Assembly (NCBI RefSeq): GCF_035818475.1
Contig: NZ_JAYMGV010000001.1
Span: 930,001-994,000, forward strand
Length of the DNA stretch: 64,000 nt
Reading direction: 5' to 3'
Origin: Cognatitamlana sp035818475
Lineage (GTDB): Bacteria; Bacteroidota; Bacteroidia; Flavobacteriales; Flavobacteriaceae
Position numbers and translations under genes: made by a program. Shown here in pieces: positions 51,651-61,163 of the stretch. The notes under the pieces were generated by a model, which saw only the letters and a program-made list of their open reading frames with translations, ran no database searches and had not been told where the DNA came from. Each line of letters opens with the position of its first letter. Position 1 is the stretch's first letter.

Positions 51651-52097
51651 TTAAACTTGAGGTGGCCGATCCAAGCTGTCTTTAAAAACAGTAGTAGAGA
51701 TGTGTTTGTAGTTCCAATTATTCTTAATTGTTTTTGACGGATCAAATACAACAGAAGAGAGTTTATAATACTGAAAATAGACCGGCATAAAAGCTTCAAA
51801 AAACGCTCCAAAATATGAGGAATCCGTAGAATTATCAGGAAGATTGGAAGCCAATTGTGTTGCTAAATGACATTTTCCATTACACTGAATCTCTGGTTTT
51901 TCTTTATTCTTACAGTAGGTTTCAATGATATAGTCAATATTTAATTCAAAATAAGCTACATAGCCCACATTATACAAAGGCCTTAGAGCTAATGAGAAAA
52001 ATAAAATGTATGAAAAAAAAGTTTTCAGTTGTGGTGTATTAACTAGCAGCGGCAAAACTAAACTAAAAATTTTTAAACAAAATGAGTTTTTACACAT
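51651..52097 (-). CDS. Small Cys-motif membrane or periplasmic protein upstream of a TonB receptor
   Basis: Up to 148 residues; the exact start is uncertain because the natural signal peptide appears to begin near LKTFFSYILFFSLALRPL. The conserved-looking core is YCKNKEKPEIQCNGKCHLATQLA (about residues 61-83): three Cys and one His close together that could bind a metal. I recall similar short proteins next to metal-linked TonB receptors in Flavobacteriia, but cannot confirm this. It lies about 180 bases upstream of the receptor gene, on the same strand. Confidence 0.65.
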   Translation of the reverse strand: MCKNSFCLKIFSLVLPLLVNTPQLKTFFSYILFFSLALRPLYNVGYVAYFELNIDYIIETYCKNKEKPEIQCNGKCHLATQLASNLPDNSTDSSYFGAFFEAFMPVYFQYYKLSSVVFDPSKTIKNNWNYKHISTTVFKDSLDRPPQV

Positions 52098-52161
52098 TTC
52101 TTCTTAATATATTCATAACATTTTTATCGATTATCAATAGATTTCTTAATTTTACGCCTCT

Positions 52162-53022
52162 ATGAATTTATACCCAATACATGCCGGTAATTTAAAGCTT
52201 GATGGAGGTGCTATGTTTGGTGTAGTTCCAAAATCCTTATGGCAGCGAACTAACCCGGCAGATAATAATAACATGATTGATATTTCTACACGATGTTTAC
52301 TTATTGAGCGTGGAAATAAGCTTATACTAATTGATAACGGTATGGGTAACAAACAATCTGAAAAGTTTTTTGGATATTACCACCTTTGGGGTGATTATAA
52401 TCTGGATACCTCATTAAAGGCTTATGGTTTTCACAGAGATGATATTACCGATGTTTTTTTAACGCATTTACATTTTGATCATTGTGGAGGTAGTATCCAG
52501 TGGAATAAGGATAAAACCGGTTTTGAACCTGCTTTTAAAAACGCTCATTTTTGGACCAATAAAGATCATTGGATTTGGGCTACCCAACCTAACCGGCGTG
52601 AAAAAGCGTCATTTTTAAAAGAAAATATAATGCCTATGCAAGAAAGCGGGCAGTTAAAATTTACAGCACTTCCTGAAAATGATATCCTCAAAAATTCTGA
52701 ATTAGGTTTTAGCATTTTTTTTGCTGATGGCCACACAGATAAACAAATGATTCCTTTGATTCAATATAAAGATAAAACCATAGCATTTATGGCTGATTTA
52801 TTACCAACAGTTGGTCATTTACCATTGCCTTATGTTATGGGGTATGATACCAGGCCGCTGCTAACTCTTAATGAAAAGGAAAAATTTCTTAATATGGCTG
52901 CTGAAAATAATTTCTATTTGTTCTTGGAACATGATGCACACCATGAAATTATCACAGTACAAAACACAGAAAAAGGAGTTCGACTAAAAAATACTTACAC
53001 TACTCAAGATATATTTAATTAA
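52162..53022 (+). CDS. MBL-fold metallo-hydrolase
   Basis: 286 residues with the metallo-beta-lactamase zinc motif THLHFDHCGG (His102, His104, Asp106, His107), DGHTDKQMIP with a further metal His, ADLLPTVGHLP and EHDAHHEII near the end. No signal peptide. Substrate unknown; the family includes lactonases and glyoxalase-like enzymes. TAATTTTA at 52147-52154 resembles a -7 element placed 8 bases before the ATG, so the message could be nearly leaderless. Confidence 0.9.
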   Translation: MNLYPIHAGNLKLDGGAMFGVVPKSLWQRTNPADNNNMIDISTRCLLIERGNKLILIDNGMGNKQSEKFFGYYHLWGDYNLDTSLKAYGFHRDDITDVFLTHLHFDHCGGSIQWNKDKTGFEPAFKNAHFWTNKDHWIWATQPNRREKASFLKENIMPMQESGQLKFTALPENDILKNSELGFSIFFADGHTDKQMIPLIQYKDKTIAFMADLLPTVGHLPLPYVMGYDTRPLLTLNEKEKFLNMAAENNFYLFLEHDAHHEIITVQNTEKGVRLKNTYTTQDIFN

Positions 53023-53045
53023 AAAACGACAAATTTAAGTAACAT

Positions 53046-54653
53046 ATGAAAACATTTAAAACAATAACCACATCAGCTTTATTAGCTGTTTTAGTTTCCG
53101 GCTGCGGAGGAACAGCAAATATTATATCAACTCCCGTTGAAAATATTGATAATACACCATTAAAAGTTTCTGAGCTTACAGAGGCCGAAAAACACAATTG
53201 GGGCCATCTGGATCTAATAAAAGATACTATTCCCGGAATGAGTGTTGATAAAGCATATACTGAGCTTATTAAAAAGAAAAAAGGGAAAAAAGTAATTGTT
53301 GCGGTTATAGATTCTGGTATTGATATAGATCATGAAGATTTAAATGCTATTATCTGGACTAACAAAGGTGAAATTCCCAACAATGGAAAAGATGATGACA
53401 AAAACGGTTATGTTGATGATGTTCATGGATGGAACTTTTTAGGTGAAGGCTATGATGAGCAGCTGGAAATGGTAAGAATTATTGCTAGCGGAGATACCAG
53501 TAGTCCTGATTATGCCAGAGCTAAAGCTGAATATGATAAAGAATATGAAAAATGGGTAGGAAGAAAAACACAATATGATCAAATTTTTCAGCAAGTTAAA
53601 AATGCTGACGAAACACTAGCTAAGCATTTTGGTAAAAAAGACTATACCGAAAAAGAGGTTAATGCAATTAAAACTGAAGACCAGGCTTTAGGCCAGGCCG
53701 TGCAAATTGCAAAATACATGTATAGCAACGACCTGGAGTCATTAGCAGATGCTAAAAAAGAAATTGAAGATGCTCTGGAAAGCATTAACGACCGCTTAAA
53801 CTATAACCTAAACAAAACGTTTAATGGACGTGTAAATGGTGATGACCCAGACAATATGTCCACAAAATATTATGGTGATGGTAATGTAAAGCCTGTTAAA
53901 AAGAGTGAAAGCCATGGTACACACGTAGCCGGAATAATTGCTGCTGTACGTAACAACGGAAAAGGCGCTAATGGTGTAGCTAATAATGTTGAAATTATGA
54001 GCATAAGAGCTGTGCCAAATGGTGATGAATATGACAAAGATGTAGCACTAGCCATTCGATATGCTGTAGATAATGGTGCTTCTATTATAAACGGAAGTTT
54101 TGGTAAGAGTTATTCCCCTCATAGTGATTGGGTACGCGATGCCATTACTTACGCCTCAGAAAAAGATGTTGTTTTTGTGCACGCTGCAGGTAATGACAGT
54201 AAAGATGTTGATACAGAACCAAACTTTCCGGATGATAATATAAACGGTCAGGAAATTTCCAACACGTACATAAGAGTAGGTGCTCTGGCTCCTAAATACG
54301 GATCTAATATGGTAGCCGGTTTTTCTAACTACGGCAAGAAAAACGTAGATGTTTTTGCACCGGGAGCCAGTGTGTATTCTACCACACCGGAAAACGAATA
54401 TGACACTAAAGGAGGAACCTCTATGGCAGCTCCTGCTGTGGCTGGTATTGCGGCATTAATCCGTTCATATTACCCAAAATTAACGGCAGCTCAGGTTAAA
54501 CAAATTATCATGGATTCTGGTTTAGCTGTTAACAGAAAAGTTATTGTTGGAGGGGATTCAGAAGATGTCAGGCCTTTTGCTGATCTATCAAAATCTTCAA
54601 AAAAGGTAAATGCCTATAATGCATTGATTATGGCAGCTAAAATGTCAAAATAA
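53046..54653 (+). CDS. Subtilisin-like serine protease (S8), lipoprotein
   Basis: 535 residues. A lipoprotein signal peptide ends in VSGC (Cys19, followed by GG). Catalytic Asp89 lies in AVIDSGIDIDHEDL, His290 in SHGTHVAGI and Ser459 in GGTSMAAPAVAG. About 200 residues separate Asp and His, against about 30-40 in plain subtilisins, because of a large Lys/Asp-rich insertion (about 125-275). The catalytic Asn is present in VFVHAAGNDS. It is exported and surface- or periplasm-facing. It starts 23 bases after the hydrolase gene. Confidence 0.94.
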   Translation: MKTFKTITTSALLAVLVSGCGGTANIISTPVENIDNTPLKVSELTEAEKHNWGHLDLIKDTIPGMSVDKAYTELIKKKKGKKVIVAVIDSGIDIDHEDLNAIIWTNKGEIPNNGKDDDKNGYVDDVHGWNFLGEGYDEQLEMVRIIASGDTSSPDYARAKAEYDKEYEKWVGRKTQYDQIFQQVKNADETLAKHFGKKDYTEKEVNAIKTEDQALGQAVQIAKYMYSNDLESLADAKKEIEDALESINDRLNYNLNKTFNGRVNGDDPDNMSTKYYGDGNVKPVKKSESHGTHVAGIIAAVRNNGKGANGVANNVEIMSIRAVPNGDEYDKDVALAIRYAVDNGASIINGSFGKSYSPHSDWVRDAITYASEKDVVFVHAAGNDSKDVDTEPNFPDDNINGQEISNTYIRVGALAPKYGSNMVAGFSNYGKKNVDVFAPGASVYSTTPENEYDTKGGTSMAAPAVAGIAALIRSYYPKLTAAQVKQIIMDSGLAVNRKVIVGGDSEDVRPFADLSKSSKKVNAYNALIMAAKMSK

Positions 54654-54668
54654 TATTATAATAAAAGT

Positions 54669-54715
54669 AAAGAGGTTGCTTGATTATTACCTTAATCAAA
54701 TAACCTCTTTTTTAA
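54669..54715 (+). terminator. Rho-independent terminator after the subtilase gene
   Basis: AAAGAGGTT / AACCTCTTT outer stem with a nested TTGATTA / TAATCAA inner stem and a T-run. Confidence 0.85.
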
Positions 54716-54726
54716 TTTAAATTTCT

Positions 54727-56586
54727 ATGGCCCGTTTTTTTATTTCATTTTTTTGTGTCGCCCTATTATTGTCCTGTAATAGTACTAAAGATGTTTTGGT
54801 TTCAACTTCATCTAGTGAAGCAAGTCCGTTAAAAGCCTCAACATTTTCCGCTTCAAACCCTACCTATTGGCAACAACATGTTGACTATAAAATGGATATT
54901 GATATGGACGTTAATACCTATCAATACAAAGGAAAACAGCAATTGATATATACAAATAACTCTCCTGATGTTTTAAACCGTGTCTTTTATCATTTATACT
55001 TTAATGCCTTCCAACCCGGAAGTGAAATGGATGTACGTTCCCGTACTATTTCAGACCCCGATTCAAGGGTGAAAGACAGAATAAGTAAGCTTAAGCCTGA
55101 TGAAATAGGATACATTAAAGTACATTCATTAAAACAAAATGGAACGGTTTTAAAACATGAAACGGTAGGTACGGTTTTAGAAGTAGATTTGGCAAAACCT
55201 ATACAACCCGGAGAATCGGTTACTTTTGATATGGTTTTTGATGCCCAGGTTCCGGTACAAATTAGACGTTCCGGAAGAAACAACAAAGAAGGCGTGGCGC
55301 TATCTATGGCACAATGGTATCCTAAATTAGCCGAATATGATTTTGAAGGCTGGCATACAGATCCTTATATAGGAAGAGAGTTCCATGGGGTTTGGGGAGA
55401 TTTTGACGTTAAATTAACCATTGATAAAAATTATGTAGTTGGAGGTACCGGCTATTTGCAAAACCCTAACAATATTGGTCATGGCTATGAAACAGGTCCC
55501 GTTAAACCTACAAACAAGTCCAAAGTAACCTGGCATTTTATAGCTCCTAATGTTCATGACTTTACCTGGGCTGCAGATCCGGACTATATTCATGATACAT
55601 TGCAGGTACCTAACGGCCCTTTATTACACTTTTTATATAAAAGTACCATGCCAAAAGAAAAGCTGAATAACTGGAAAAAACTGCAACCTAAGGCTCAGGA
55701 ATTAATGGAATTTTATAGTGCCAATATTGGCCAATACCCTTATAAGCAATACTCCATTATTCAAGGTGGTGATGGTGGTATGGAATACGGTATGTGCACC
55801 CTAATTGTTGGCGAAGGTGAATTTAACGGGCTTTTTGGTGTCACAGCTCATGAGATGGCACATTCCTGGTTTCAGTTTTTATTGGCAACAAACGAATTAA
55901 CCAATTATTGGATGGACGAAGGTTTTACGGAGTATTTTGGGAATTTAGCTGAATCCGAAATATTTAACAGGCCATTTGAGAATCCAACCAAACAGGTTTA
56001 CGATACTTACTTTTACTATGCAAAATCAGGAACAGAGCAACCACAAACCACGCATGCAGACCGCTTTCATTTTAATCGTTCGTCATCTATATCAGCTTAT
56101 TATAAAGGTTATGTTTTCTTAAACCAATTAGCCTATGTTATTGGTCAGGAAAACCAAAAAGAGACCATAAAAGCCTATTTTAAAAAGTGGGGCTTTAAAC
56201 ACCCAACACCCAATGATTTTATACGGGTAGCTGAAAAAGTATCCGGTTTAGAACTGGATTGGTATTTGAATGATTGGACCCGAACAACCAATACCATTGA
56301 TTATGGGGTTAAATCCATTGACGATAACACTATTACTCTGGAGCGCATTGGTTTAATGCCTATGCCTATTGATATTAAGGTAACCTATTCTGATGGAAGT
56401 TCTGAAGATTATTATATTCCATTACGAATGATGCGAGGCGAAAAACCAACCTCGGCTACCATTATTAAAGATTGGGCCTGGGCCTATCCAACATACACTT
56501 TTGAAGCCGCTAAAGCTGTAAAATCAGTAGAAATTGATCCTAAAGGTATGATGGCAGATATCAATAAAGACAACAATAAGAAGTGA
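54727..56586 (+). CDS. M1-family metallopeptidase, lipoprotein
   Basis: 619 residues. The lipobox is LLSC (Cys17) in MARFFISFFCVALLLSCNS. The gluzincin zinc motif is HEMAHSW (His375, Glu376, His379) with Glu398 as the third ligand in MDEGFTEYF. The upstream exopeptidase substrate motif is GGMEYG rather than the canonical GxMEN. The aminopeptidase-like N-terminal beta domain is present (about 55-260). Probably degrades peptides outside the cytoplasm. Preceded by the subtilase terminator and followed by its own. Confidence 0.93.
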   Translation: MARFFISFFCVALLLSCNSTKDVLVSTSSSEASPLKASTFSASNPTYWQQHVDYKMDIDMDVNTYQYKGKQQLIYTNNSPDVLNRVFYHLYFNAFQPGSEMDVRSRTISDPDSRVKDRISKLKPDEIGYIKVHSLKQNGTVLKHETVGTVLEVDLAKPIQPGESVTFDMVFDAQVPVQIRRSGRNNKEGVALSMAQWYPKLAEYDFEGWHTDPYIGREFHGVWGDFDVKLTIDKNYVVGGTGYLQNPNNIGHGYETGPVKPTNKSKVTWHFIAPNVHDFTWAADPDYIHDTLQVPNGPLLHFLYKSTMPKEKLNNWKKLQPKAQELMEFYSANIGQYPYKQYSIIQGGDGGMEYGMCTLIVGEGEFNGLFGVTAHEMAHSWFQFLLATNELTNYWMDEGFTEYFGNLAESEIFNRPFENPTKQVYDTYFYYAKSGTEQPQTTHADRFHFNRSSSISAYYKGYVFLNQLAYVIGQENQKETIKAYFKKWGFKHPTPNDFIRVAEKVSGLELDWYLNDWTRTTNTIDYGVKSIDDNTITLERIGLMPMPIDIKVTYSDGSSEDYYIPLRMMRGEKPTSATIIKDWAWAYPTYTFEAAKAVKSVEIDPKGMMADINKDNNKK

Positions 56587-56603
56587 TACTTTTTCAATAA
56601 TTT

Positions 56604-56639
56604 AAAAAGCCTTTTTGCATATGTAAAAAGGCTTTTTTT
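56604..56639 (+). terminator. Rho-independent terminator after the M1 peptidase gene
   Basis: AAAAAGCCTTTTT / AAAAAGGCTTTTT stem of about 13 pairs with a loop of 8 bases and a T-run. Confidence 0.9.
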
Positions 56640-56735
56640 GTGTCCTATAAAAAGTTAAAACTACAGGAAATGAGATGTTTAACCCTGACTTTTTATTATA
56701 ACCAGGTGTGATATTATCAGTGTTAATTGTTTTAC

Positions 56736-56743
56736 TATTTTTG
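56736..56743 (+). promoter_or_regulatory. Probable -7 promoter element for rnpA
   Basis: TATTTTTG fits TAnnTTTG and lies 17 bases before the rnpA ATG, after the M1 peptidase terminator. Confidence 0.5.
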
Positions 56744-56760
56744 TAGTATTATAACCGCTT

Positions 56761-57138
56761 ATGCCTGCAACCTACCCTAAAAAAGAAAAACTTAAAAGTA
56801 AAAAGCTCATTGATCAGTTATTTACTGAGGGACAGTCCGTTTCTGCGTTTCCGCTAAGATTGGTTTTTCTGCCTACCACTTTTGAAGATAACCTAATAGC
56901 TAAAACCGGTGTTTCGGTAAGTAAACGCAATTTTAAAACAGCTGTAAGCAGAAATCGTATAAAACGCTTAATGAGAGAAGCTTACAGGTTAAATAAAGCC
57001 GTATATTTTAACAACTTAGAAACGCAGTATGCGTTTATGATTTTGTACATTGGCAAAGACAAGCCAACATTTACCCAAATTGAAACCAAAATGAACATTT
57101 TGTTTAAAAAATTTCTAAGCAAAGTTTCTGAAACATAA
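56761..57138 (+). CDS. rnpA: Ribonuclease P protein component
   Basis: 125-residue basic protein that assists RNase P RNA in tRNA 5' processing. The family RNR motif is in AVSRNRIKRLMREAYRLN, and KLIDQLFTEGQSVSAFPLRLVF is the usual N-terminus. Unlike the classical arrangement there is no rpmH or dnaA next to it; here it is paired with an S41 peptidase gene 9 bases downstream. Confidence 0.96.
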   Translation: MPATYPKKEKLKSKKLIDQLFTEGQSVSAFPLRLVFLPTTFEDNLIAKTGVSVSKRNFKTAVSRNRIKRLMREAYRLNKAVYFNNLETQYAFMILYIGKDKPTFTQIETKMNILFKKFLSKVSET

Positions 57139-57147
57139 AAAGATCCT

Positions 57148-58785
57148 ATGAAAACATTATTAAAAAAGCGACTTATAATTCCTGTTTTAGCTTGTATTTT
57201 ATTTTTAACAACTTCTGCGTTTAAAAATGATTTTTTTGAAATTGCTAAACAAATAGAAATTTTTACCACGTTGTTCAAGGAGCTTAATATGAATTATGTG
57301 GACGAAACTAATCCTGGGGACTTGATGGATACCGCTATTAAAAGCATGTTATCAGACCTTGACCCTTACACCAATTTTATGAATGAGCAGGATGTTGAAG
57401 CTGCCAGAATAAACAATACTGGTGATTATACAGGTATTGGTGCTAAAATAAAAACCTTAAAAGATAAGCTCGTTGTTATTGAACCATATAAAGACTATCC
57501 GGCTGATAAAGCGGGGCTAAAAGCCGGAGATGAGATTATTAAGGTTGGAAATACTTTAGTTTCTGACTATAAAGACAATGCTGCCGGCGATTTGCTAAAA
57601 GGCGCTTCAAACACTTCTGTTGAAATTACTTTTAACCGTCAGGGAAAAACACAAACAGCTACAATAAACAGAGCTGAAGTTGAGATTAAAGCGGTGCCTC
57701 ATTTTTCTTTGATCAATGAAAAAACAGGATATATAGTCTTAAGCAAGTTTAACAGAAAAGCTCTTGCCGAAACAAATTATGCCTTACGGGATTTAAAGGC
57801 TCAGGGCGCCGAAAAAATCATCCTGGATTTAAGAGGCAACCCTGGTGGTTTACTTAATGAAGCTATTAAAATAGTCAACCTTTTTGTTCCTCAGGGGCAA
57901 TTGGTAGTTACAACAAAATCTAAGGTAAAAAAATATAACCGCACTTATATTACGCAAAACGAACCGATTGATACCGAAATTCCATTAGTTGTTTTAATTG
58001 ATGGCCACAGTGCTTCTGCAAGTGAAATAGTTTCAGGAGCTCTTCAGGACTTAGATCGTGCGGTTATTGTAGGGTCCAGAAGCTTTGGTAAAGGATTGGT
58101 TCAACGCCCTAAATTGCTTACTTATGGAACGCAGGTAAAAATTACCATTTCAAGATATTATACACCTTCCGGAAGATGTATTCAATCTTTAGATTACTGG
58201 AACAGAAACGAAAAAGGTGAAGCTGTAAGGGTAAAACAAGAGCATTACAATGCTTTTAAAACAAAAAATGGCAGACAGGTGTTTGACGGTGGTGGTGTAT
58301 TTCCAGATGAAGTTGTTGGTGCCTCAAAAAACTCAACCATTACAAATGCAATTATTAGCAGTGATTTGATTTTTGATTATGCTACCGCATACTATTACAA
58401 ACATACCTTTGATGATATTAATAGCTTAAAACTTTCTGATAGCGATTTTTCAGACTTTAAAACCTTTTTAAAGTCCAACAACTTTTCTTTTGAAACAGAT
58501 ACAGAAAAGGCACTTAAAAAGGCATATGAAACGTCAAAAGAAGAAGAGTTAAATGATAATATAGAAAAAGACTATAACACTCTAATTTCGAATTTAAACC
58601 GATCAAAAACTACTGTAATAGATGAGAATAAAGCTTTTTTATTAAAACTATTAACAGAAGATATAGTAAAACGATATGTTTACAGAGAAGGTTTATATGA
58701 CTATTATAAAATTCATGATTCTGAGATAAAAAAAGCGACCAACATACTTAATACCCCTTCTGTCTATCAAGGGTACTTAAGATAA
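57148..58785 (+). CDS. C-terminal processing peptidase (S41) with PDZ domain
   Basis: 545 residues. Signal peptide or membrane anchor (about 5-26, KRLIIPVLACILFLTTSAF), then a PDZ domain (about 95-165, DYTGIGAKIKTLKDKLVVIE, DYPADKAGLKAGDEIIKVG). The protease core has KIILDLRGNPGGLLNEA. The catalytic dyad is Ser290 in GHSASASEI and Lys315 in RSFGKGLVQ, 25 residues apart as in the family. Periplasmic processing or turnover of proteins with exposed C-termini is inferred. Co-transcribed with rnpA. Confidence 0.94.
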   Translation: MKTLLKKRLIIPVLACILFLTTSAFKNDFFEIAKQIEIFTTLFKELNMNYVDETNPGDLMDTAIKSMLSDLDPYTNFMNEQDVEAARINNTGDYTGIGAKIKTLKDKLVVIEPYKDYPADKAGLKAGDEIIKVGNTLVSDYKDNAAGDLLKGASNTSVEITFNRQGKTQTATINRAEVEIKAVPHFSLINEKTGYIVLSKFNRKALAETNYALRDLKAQGAEKIILDLRGNPGGLLNEAIKIVNLFVPQGQLVVTTKSKVKKYNRTYITQNEPIDTEIPLVVLIDGHSASASEIVSGALQDLDRAVIVGSRSFGKGLVQRPKLLTYGTQVKITISRYYTPSGRCIQSLDYWNRNEKGEAVRVKQEHYNAFKTKNGRQVFDGGGVFPDEVVGASKNSTITNAIISSDLIFDYATAYYYKHTFDDINSLKLSDSDFSDFKTFLKSNNFSFETDTEKALKKAYETSKEEELNDNIEKDYNTLISNLNRSKTTVIDENKAFLLKLLTEDIVKRYVYREGLYDYYKIHDSEIKKATNILNTPSVYQGYLR

Positions 58786-58928
58786 TTGTTATTTGCATTT
58801 CATCGAAAAAAAAGCTTTCACCTGTTATATCATAGTCAATTCATCTATGAAAACCCCAGATACATAGGGTTCTGGCATGATTTTAGATTAAAAATATTAT
58901 ATTTATAACCAGTTCTACAATCCCTACT

Positions 58929-59789
58929 ATGATTAAATTATTGGTATCAATATTACTAACGCTTAACTGTGTATTTCTTTTTGCTCAAAAAGAACTCACA
59001 CATGAGGTTTATTTTGAAACTGATAAATACGATGTACCAAGCACTGAAGAAAATCGTTTGCTTTTATTTATTTCTAATTTAGCTGATGTTGAAATTGAAT
59101 CTATTTCAATTTTTGGCTTTTGTGATGATAGAGGTGCGGATAGTTACAATCTGATACTTTCACAACAACGGGCAGATGCTATCAAAGCTATTTTTTCTAA
59201 TAATGAAATTAGCGAGAGTTTAATCTCAAACGTAGATGGCAAAGGCAAAATACTTCTAAAAATTGTTGAAGAAAAAAACATTTTAAAAATTAGAGGATTA
59301 AACCGAAAGGTAGAAATTATAGTAAAACCTAAACTCCCTGAACCTGAGCCCGTAGTTAAAGTTAAAACACCGCCTGTAAAAAAAGAAAAAAGCGCCGTAG
59401 ATCTCATAAAAGAAAGTACTAAAGGAGACAAAATAGTCTTTAAAAACATCCTGTTTAAAACGGGGTACGCTACGGTTACGCCATCATCAAAAAAAACCTT
59501 AGCTGATATAGCCAATGCATTAGCAGAACGAAAAGACATTTACTTTACTATACAAGGTCATGTGTGCTGTACGCAATTTACCCGGGATGCCGTAGACAGA
59601 AAAACAAAAAAGCGTAATTTATCTGAAGCCAGAGCAAAATATGTATATGATTATTTTGCAAAAAAAGGCGTAAATAAAAAGCGAATGAGGCATTTAGGGA
59701 TGCGACGAAAATTTCCGCTTGGAGGCGATCCAAAATTTGACAGGCGTGTTGAAATAGTTATTACCTACGTAGATGACAAAGTGAAATAG
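58929..59789 (+). CDS. OmpA-family protein with two OmpA-like domains
   Basis: 286 residues. Signal peptide MIKLLVSILLTLNCVFLFAQ. The first OmpA-like domain covers about 22-140 (VYFETDKYDVPSTEENRLLL, SIFGFCDDRGADSYNLILSQQRADAIK), and the second about 170-286 (ILFKTGYATVTPSSKKTL, TIQGHVCCTQ, LSEARAKYVYDYFAKKGV, DRRVEIVITYV). They are joined by a Pro/Lys/Val-rich linker. OmpA domains bind peptidoglycan. It has no N-terminal barrel, so it is likely periplasmic. Eight bases separate it from the LRR/T9SS gene, suggesting a functional pair. A weak -7 motif is at 58898-58905. Confidence 0.9.
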   Translation: MIKLLVSILLTLNCVFLFAQKELTHEVYFETDKYDVPSTEENRLLLFISNLADVEIESISIFGFCDDRGADSYNLILSQQRADAIKAIFSNNEISESLISNVDGKGKILLKIVEEKNILKIRGLNRKVEIIVKPKLPEPEPVVKVKTPPVKKEKSAVDLIKESTKGDKIVFKNILFKTGYATVTPSSKKTLADIANALAERKDIYFTIQGHVCCTQFTRDAVDRKTKKRNLSEARAKYVYDYFAKKGVNKKRMRHLGMRRKFPLGGDPKFDRRVEIVITYVDDKVK

Positions 59790-59797
59790 AAAACCTT

Positions 59798-61141
59798 ATG
59801 AATAACAAAACCGGGTTTCTTTTATTTAGTTTTTGTTTATTAGGTTTAAATAGCTTTAGTCAAAATACCTCTATTCCAGACATTAATTTTGAACAAGCCT
59901 TAATTGATCTGGGCCTGGATAATCCACCAATAAATAACCAGGTACCAACAAGTAATATAATAGGTGTAACAGACTTAGATATAAAGAGTAAAAGCATTCA
60001 GGATCTTACCGGTATAGAAGATTTTGCAGCATTAGAAAACCTGGATTGTTCTGATAATCTGTTAACTACCATTAATGTAACACAACTTTCAAACTTAAAG
60101 ATCTTTTGGTGTTATGGAAATCAATTAACTTCTTTAAATGTAGATCAAAACTTAGCCTTAACAGCTTTACGTTGTGAAAATAATGAGCTTACAACTTTAA
60201 ATCTTTTAAACAATGTAAACCTGGTTGACCTGGCTTGTGAAAATAATCAAATACCAAATCTTGATGTCTCTGAAAATATTGCTTTAAGCAGGTTTCAATG
60301 TGGTGACAACAGGCTTTTAAACTTAGATATAAGCAATAACCCAAATCTCTCATATTTATCCTGTGAACAAAATAGGCTTAGCGCCTTAAATGTGTCTAAT
60401 AATAATAATTTAAGAGTGTTACTCTGTAACAATAATCTTATAGAGGAACTGGATCTTACACAAAACATCAGCCTGGCAAATTTAGACTGTAGTAATAACC
60501 AATTGTGCAGGTTAAATGTCAAAAACGGAAATAATACCAATGTAACTTCATTAAACTTTTCAAATAATTCAGAATTAAATTGTGTTGTGGTTGATAATTC
60601 TAATGACAATCACAATAGTTGGTTACCAAATTCTTTTTCAAACTATGTAGAATCAGATGATGCTTGCGGTGATTTTATTCCTGTAGATTCGTTAAATGAT
60701 TTTATAGGGATGAGTTACATTTTACCTCCTCTTATTCATGGAAACTACTTTACACAGCCTAATGGAAGTGGTACTATGTTAATAACAGGTGATAGTATCA
60801 ACACTTCACAAATCATTTATGTTTATAATGAGGTTAATTGTTACAGCAATGAGTCCAATTTTAATGTGATTATCACTGATAGCGATTATTTTATTCCTAA
60901 ATTTTTCACACCTAATAATGACGGGTATAATGATACATGGAAAGTTCTGGACAATGCCAATGTAATTAACAATATTACAATTTATAACAGATATGGAAAG
61001 CTTATAAAGTTTTTACCACCTAATTCTTCTGGCTGGGATGGTACTTATAATAAAGAACTATTAATTAGTGATAGCTACTGGTATGAAATAGTATTGAATA
61101 CCGGCGAAGTTTTAAGAGGTTTTTTTGCTTTAAAACGCTAA
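59798..61141 (+). CDS. Leucine-rich-repeat protein with T9SS type B sorting domain
   Basis: 447 residues. Signal peptide (about 1-22), then roughly nine leucine-rich repeats of about 21 residues (about 80-260) with a recurring Cys/Asn pattern, e.g. LDCSDN, LRCENN, LACENN, FQCGDN, LSCEQN and LDCSNN. A short adhesin-like stretch follows (about 290-355). The C-terminal 80 residues carry the type B gliding-motility-type sorting signal (FFTPNNDGYNDTWKVLDN, YNRYGKLIKFL, GWDGTYN, GFFALKR end). Predicted secreted by the type IX system and surface-attached. Target partner unknown; encoded with the OmpA-like gene. Confidence 0.92.
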   Translation: MNNKTGFLLFSFCLLGLNSFSQNTSIPDINFEQALIDLGLDNPPINNQVPTSNIIGVTDLDIKSKSIQDLTGIEDFAALENLDCSDNLLTTINVTQLSNLKIFWCYGNQLTSLNVDQNLALTALRCENNELTTLNLLNNVNLVDLACENNQIPNLDVSENIALSRFQCGDNRLLNLDISNNPNLSYLSCEQNRLSALNVSNNNNLRVLLCNNNLIEELDLTQNISLANLDCSNNQLCRLNVKNGNNTNVTSLNFSNNSELNCVVVDNSNDNHNSWLPNSFSNYVESDDACGDFIPVDSLNDFIGMSYILPPLIHGNYFTQPNGSGTMLITGDSINTSQIIYVYNEVNCYSNESNFNVIITDSDYFIPKFFTPNNDGYNDTWKVLDNANVINNITIYNRYGKLIKFLPPNSSGWDGTYNKELLISDSYWYEIVLNTGEVLRGFFALKR

Positions 61142-61163
61142 TACATACATTATTATAAACCTC

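Noticed and set aside
51581..51811. 76-codon minus-strand frame before the TonB receptor
   Set aside because: It overlaps the small Cys-motif gene in another frame, and the Cys-motif gene has the more convincing protein.
56641..57147. Replication-origin neighbourhood near rnpA
   Set aside because: There is no dnaA, rpmH, gyrB or DnaA-box cluster; rnpA alone is not evidence of an origin.
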